Assembly: GCA_037176705.1 (NCBI GenBank)
Contig: CM073898.1
Span: 40,427,488 to 40,491,487 of the forward strand
Direction of reading: 5' to 3'
DNA: 64,000 bases
Origin: Molossus alvarezi
Taxonomy: Eukaryota; Chordata; Mammalia; Chiroptera; Molossidae
Under the pieces are notes generated by a model. It ran no database searches and was not told the DNA's origin. It saw nothing but the letters and a program-made list of their open reading frames with translations. The position numbers were made by a program, and so were the translations under genes. Positions 59,461 to 64,000 of the stretch are shown in pieces. How positions within the stretch are numbered: position 1 is the first letter of the stretch; each line of letters begins with the position of its first letter.

Positions 59461-59616
59461 AAAAGGATAGAAGATATATTGTGAAAATTCTAATAATTTA
59501 AAAGAAGTTTGGCTACAATAATATCAAATTATTTATAGTTTAAGGATAAAGAATTACTACAGATAAAGACATTTCGTAAAATGATAAAAGGATCCATTAA
59601 TCACGAAGCTATAACT
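59461..59616 (+). mobile_element. Old sense L1, ORF2 endonuclease region (continued)
   Basis: 'gtttggctacaataatatc' and 'aaatgataaaaggatccat' plus 'cacgaagctataac' match L1 endonuclease-domain order, diverged. Confidence 0.65.
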
Positions 59617-59800
59617 TGCCTTAGCCAGTGTGGCTCAGTTGGTTGGGCATTGTCCCATGCTCCAGAAGGCCAAAAAGTTGCCAGTTCAATTCCCAGTCAG
59701 GGCACATGCCTGGGTTGTGGATCTGATACTAGGTGGGGGACCTGTAAGGCTGACACAGGCTGTGGCTATCAGCAACTGGTGCCTAATAGCCCACCCAGGA
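59617..59800 (+). mobile_element. VES-like SINE, divergent classical form
   Basis: 'gccagtgtggctcagttgg', 'gccagttcaattcccagtc', 'agggcacatgcctgggttg' and then an unusual 3' section (caggctgtggctatcagca) in place of the usual CT-rich tract. No clear A-tail. The open frames here are SINE read-through. Confidence 0.75.
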
Positions 59801-60261
59801 TGGTTAAGTATTTTGAAGCAGAATTAAATATATACATTTAGTAAACAATACTATGGGTACTTCCTGGGAACAGAATCAAATACTAAACTTACATAGTCTC
59901 TATATTTTTCAATGGTTTGACACAAATACATTAAAACTTTAAAAAGTTTCTATAAAAGCAGTTCAGTGTGTCTATTAATACTATGATTCTTTATGGAACC
60001 AAATATGATTATTTATTTATAATTCCTAGTTATAGTCTTTCAATGTGACACAAATTAATGTAATCACCTGAAACTGAAGTTTTCTCTCCCGAAGTTAGAC
60101 TTTATTGAGTGAACAAATTAATAATAATAGTATTGCTTTGCAGACCATTGTAGGGAATCTTTATTCTTTGTCTGACAGTACTCACAGGGAGGATTAAACT
60201 TGGTTTGCTAAAAGGCATACAGAAAGAACATTAACTATGAGGTTACATTCACAAGCATCCA
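59801..60261. other. Unassigned AT-rich sequence
   Basis: No gene or named repeat recognised. Confidence 0.4.
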
Positions 60262-60272
60262 GGACCTCTTTC

Positions 60273-60367
60273 TTTTTTTTTCTTTTTTTTGCCCCTAGTG
60301 GGAACCGAACCCAGGACTCTGGTCCACAGGCCGACGCTCCAACCGCTGAGCCAAACCGGCCAGGGCA
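60273..60367 (-). mobile_element. Compact VES-derived SINE, antisense
   Basis: Poly-T with C interruptions, gcccctagtgggaaccgaac, 'ggtccacaggccgacgctc' and 'gagccaaaccggccaggg'. The duplication is ggacctctttc (60262-60272) and agacctctttc (60368-60378). Fourth head-only copy. Confidence 0.93.
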
Positions 60368-60378
60368 AGACCTCTTTC

Positions 60379-62565
60379 AATAGTCACTAGAAGATTATAT
60401 GAATTCTAAAATTTAATACCTTAATAGAGTCTTTGAAAAAAAACTCTTTTAGTTTGAGTGAGAAGTCTGGGTCTCAGCATAGTTAAATTATATATAATAA
60501 AAAAGAAAAAAAACATCATATTTATTGAAATGATTCTTTCTGAACTTGGTATACAAAATATTTCTCTGTGTCACCTCCTCCAAGATTTTTGGAAGTTGTA
60601 TGACTGAATGGAAATGTCATCAAATTGATGAGTATAATGTGTATCCATAGCTGGTAACACTACACAGCAAAAATATCAGTGAACTTGAATTCCGAAAAGT
60701 CATGTACCTGTTCTGCCTTTATAGTTAAGAATTATTATTGTAACCCTCTGATGGTAATTTCATCTCATGTACTTTATTACCTCATGTGTAAAATAAAAGC
60801 ATTGTACCAGAAATGCTTTCCAACTGTATGTTTTTAATGTATTCTTGTGATGCAGTTGCAAATTAATAAAAGATCAATGAGGAAGAAATAACATCTATAG
60901 TGATGGAATAAACACCAACTGTATTGTAATACTTCTTTGTTCAAGTAATATTTCTGGCTAGTCAAAGAAAAGTAAATTTTCCTCATGATTGCTTTTCTTT
61001 CATTGCGTCCACTCAGATGGTAATCTAGGAAAGTAATTATGAGTCTACATTTTCACTTTCCTTTGATGTATTTGACCTTTGATATGTTTCTTTTCTTTTA
61101 GTTTTCCTGAAGAGAAAATCACTGAATTCATAAGTTAGCATGAAGCCATGTACAATTGAATGTGCTTTTCCATGTTCAGGGACCTTTTCCTGGCAAATGC
61201 ATTAAAGTGCAGTCTGTGACACCCAGGAGCTGCTCAGGAGAGTTAGTGTGTCCAGGAATTTTGGAAAGGTCATAAATTTCATTGCTAGTCATTTGGTAAT
61301 TTTTTTCTTTCTTACTTTGAATCTACTCTATAAAACTCGTTACTATATGGCTAGTCAATGGCTTCATTTATACAGCTTGGTCATCAGCTTTAATTATCAT
61401 TGTCACTAAAATCATTTTGGAAAATTATATTTCATGTTAAAGATAATAATTCCAATAAGGGGCGACATGACCAGAGGATGCCAAAAACTTGAAACAAATC
61501 AACTATACTCTAAATATACCTTAACCTCTTTCTATTTTTCTTAACATACTTTCCAAAATACTAATGTGACTGTACTTTTTTTTCTTAACTGCTTGATTGG
61601 GATATCCATAATTTAAAAAATAAATATATAATGTTCTAAATAAGTAAAATATATCAAGAGCAACTTTTTCTAGATTATAAAGAAAAGTGATATTTATTTT
61701 TCAATCTAGGAAATGATCCACCTTATTTTTCCTCATACTCTGTTATGGGTTTTATGAAATTGGCTGGATATTTTTGTAAAGGTTTATTAAACTTTAAACT
61801 CTCAACACAATTTTTACAATTTAAAAATATAAAATAATTGCATTATTAATTGTGATGTAAACATTAATAAACCACCCTTAAATTTATGGCCATAAAAATA
61901 TTTCATCATTGAATTAGTATTGAAATTTAAACAATATAGTTCATTTTAAATGCTTATAGCTACGTTTAGTATGTACCTTCATTAACAGTGCTCAGTTAAA
62001 AACTTTAGATGTTCAATAGTGGTCCTAGTAGAGTATGGATTCCTAGCAACACTGAAAGAATGTCTACAGGAATGTTCCTCTGGTAAGCATTTTTTTCTTT
62101 ACTGACCTGTTCATACAATTTTTAAAAATCCACAGAGAAATTCTTTAGTTCTTTTAAACAGTTCATTCTATGAATCAAAATATAAAATCTCTCTAAAACT
62201 TTATTTAACTTATATTCAACTCCCTGTTAAAATTTTGAGTTTTAACAAACTATAAAATTAATGATTAATTTATTGAGAAAATGTTCACTAAAAAAAAAAA
62301 AACTCTTTATTTTTCCCCACATCAGTATTATCAGTACAAAAATAGTTAAAACTAATAACATGCTTACTGTGTTCTAGGCTTGTACATTTATACATCTATA
62401 TTTGTATACATATATAAACAATAAAATTCTTAAAAGTATATGTTAATTATAACTTATTTGCTCTAAGTTTCTATTTGTATCATTGATTGCAAGACCTACT
62501 ATATACCAATTCTATGTGTCATGAGAAAGAAAACAAAGCTGATAAACTATTACATTGATTTTCAG
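60379..62565. other. AT-rich sequence, no gene seen; possible MIR3 trace
   Basis: 60760-60830 ('cctcatgtgtaaaataaaa') faintly resembles a MIR3 core. A pyrimidine tract before ag at about 61085-61101 is splice-acceptor-like but has no supporting exon. Confidence 0.35.
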
Positions 62566-62569
62566 ATAC

Positions 62570-62760
62570 AACAGATATTGGAAAGTAAAAACAATGTGCA
62601 TTTTACAATCAGTGATGGTATCTATCATTTCCATTTTCCACATCAAGTAACTGTAAGAGGAAAAGCAGAGTTATGTAACTTGCCTAATATCACAGAGCTA
62701 GCGAGGGGCATAACTGCAGTCTAACTTCAAGAGCCTCAGATACTAACCCCTACCCTTCAC
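62570..62760 (-). mobile_element. Antisense MIR SINE relic
   Basis: 'ccattttccacatcaagta', 'agagttatgtaacttgcct', 'aatatcacagagctagcga' and 'taactgcagtctaacttca' follow antisense MIR order. The open frame 62521-62724 runs through it and is not a gene. Confidence 0.8.
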
Positions 62761-64000
62761 TGTCTAAAAAAACCCCTGAATTTAAACATATATCAGGAGT
62801 CCAAAATGTCTGGAAGAGAACAATGAGGCCAAATCTGGTTGTGCTATGATAGAAATGATTCTAGTATCTGGCATTTAAAAATGATAAGTAAAATCTTCTT
62901 CAGGAGTTGTTTAAAAATTCTCACACTGCATATGATTTTTAGGTCAAATCAGCTGTAAAAAAGATATTTTATGTCAAGTAAGACATTTTGAGATGATTGA
63001 TGAGATGAAATTTCATTGAAATGGAATGGTGGAAATTAATGACCAAAACCAGAAGATTGTAAGACAGGACATAATCTTTATGATCTAATTGTAATAGAAA
63101 TAGACCTATATGCACATATATGTGCAGAGAAAGCTCTGGAAGGATATATATAGTAGTGTACTGGTAAACCAGCTAGAGATGTGTGGTGGAAGCTTTGGTT
63201 TATAGCACTTGCTGATTTTCATGGTGTAAATACTCCCAATATGTTAATCATATGTTTGATAATCAATACAATACCAATGTGATGCCACCGAATCCACAGT
63301 TGGAAAAAGATGTGTACAGTTATGTCTCGGAGACGCAGAAGCCAGTTCCAGCACCTCTTATGCACTAAACTAAAGTGTTAACTGTGGTGATCTCTGTGTA
63401 AGGGAAACGTGAAGACTTGATTGTTTTTATTTTGACTATCTATAATTTCATTTATTTTACAATGCAAATACACTACTACTGTTTATATGTGAGCATATGC
63501 ATATGTCAACTAAGCATGGACTTTGTCTCCGGAACTCTTCTTACCTTGTAGAGTATGATGGCATTACCTTACAAATCAAGGAATTGGAATCTGTGTATCT
63601 GAAGAAATATTGTTTTAATGTAGCAGGTGGGTTTTAATCTTCAAAACCTACCTATTGTTTATAGGTGGGTTTTAATCTTCAAAGCAATTTCCTAAAACGT
63701 GTTCAAAATGGCTGAAAAAAGCAATCTGCAAAGAAGTCAAAAGAGCATTATTTTGTGGTTCATCCTTAAGAAATACATTAGGAAATTTATTTCTGGCATT
63801 GAAAGATTCCTGCAAACTGCATAAGTATTCATAAAGTGTTTGTCAAGAGTACTTCTAATCTTTTCTCTTTATTTTATACACAAGAGTAACAAAAATTCAC
63901 CCAAAAGTATGGATTGATATAGCATATTTTATTATTTGTTTTCATTAGTGAAAAAAATAATCGGCATTGTTTAAATATATATTAAGTCAACCAAGCCATT
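62761..64000. other. Unassigned sequence to window end
   Basis: Contains a 16-bp palindrome, tgcacatatatgtgca, at 63111-63126 and a short direct repeat at 63625-63683 (see findings). No gene recognised. Confidence 0.4.

Noticed and set aside
61085..61140. Exon after a pyrimidine tract (ttttcttttag)
   Set aside because: The following frame closes within about 12 codons, and no donor or partner exon is apparent.
1..64000. Operons, Shine-Dalgarno sites, terminators, phage or defence islands
   Set aside because: Sequence is vertebrate nuclear DNA by repeat content; prokaryotic features do not apply and none were seen.

Overview
This window looks like repeat-dense, AT-rich, non-coding mammalian nuclear DNA, most likely from a bat (Chiroptera, probably Yangochiroptera). 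The main evidence is fourteen tRNA-derived SINE copies of the bat VES type. They have a tRNA-like head reading 'ctggccggtttggctcagcggttagagcg', shown here in two parts as ctggccggtttggctcag and cggttagagcg. The rest is a lineage-specific LINE-1 family, older mammalian L1, MIR and L2, MaLR (MLT1-type) LTRs, and class I endogenous retrovirus remnants. I could not support any host protein-coding exon, tRNA, rRNA, CRISPR or operon-like structure. Nearly all open frames longer than 60 codons are pieces of L1 ORF2, SINE or simple-repeat read-through, or chance frames. The bat family was not resolved.

Layout. 1-6 kb: a decayed retroviral pol fragment, a SINE with target-site duplications (TSDs), a twin-primed (inverted) L1 with a perfect 17-bp TSD, and an antisense MLT1-type LTR. 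6-9.5 kb: an antisense L1 split by a second L1 tail, then MIR and L2 relics. 11.3-16.3 kb: a nested stack, with an antisense L1 ORF2 split by a sense L1 tail, a short mariner-type element that itself contains a SINE, and an old sense L1 whose 3' UTR contains a second twin-primed L1. 17.6-18.1 kb: a sense MLT1-type LTR. 22-26.7 kb: two antisense L1 3' ends, a solo LTR with a 4-bp TSD, an old antisense L1 and a SINE. 28.2-31.6 kb: a 3.4-kb sense L1 carrying a SINE. 32.6-34.4 kb: MIR, SINE, MLT1-type LTR and SINE. 36-40.9 kb: the longest L1, with a 5' UTR-like region, only the C-terminal part of ORF1, and a full-span but broken ORF2. 43.9-51.1 kb: several L1 fragments of different ages and a purine-rich block. 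54-60.4 kb: VES SINEs, a GGT-triplet repeat, and an old L1 split by three SINEs and a third twin-primed L1. 60.4-64 kb: mostly unassigned AT-rich DNA with one MIR.

How it fits together. Nothing here works as a gene system. The window is an archive of retrotransposition: L1 machinery mobilised itself and the SINEs, leaving A-tails and TSDs that can be read directly. The more notable items are a compact SINE subgroup made only of the tRNA-like head plus poly-A (four copies, each with a TSD), three independent inverted L1 insertions, an L1 with a 5' UTR/ORF1 junction that may be splice-derived, and a solo LTR whose edge was later copied into an L1 target-site duplication. I did not find a convincing undescribed functional system.
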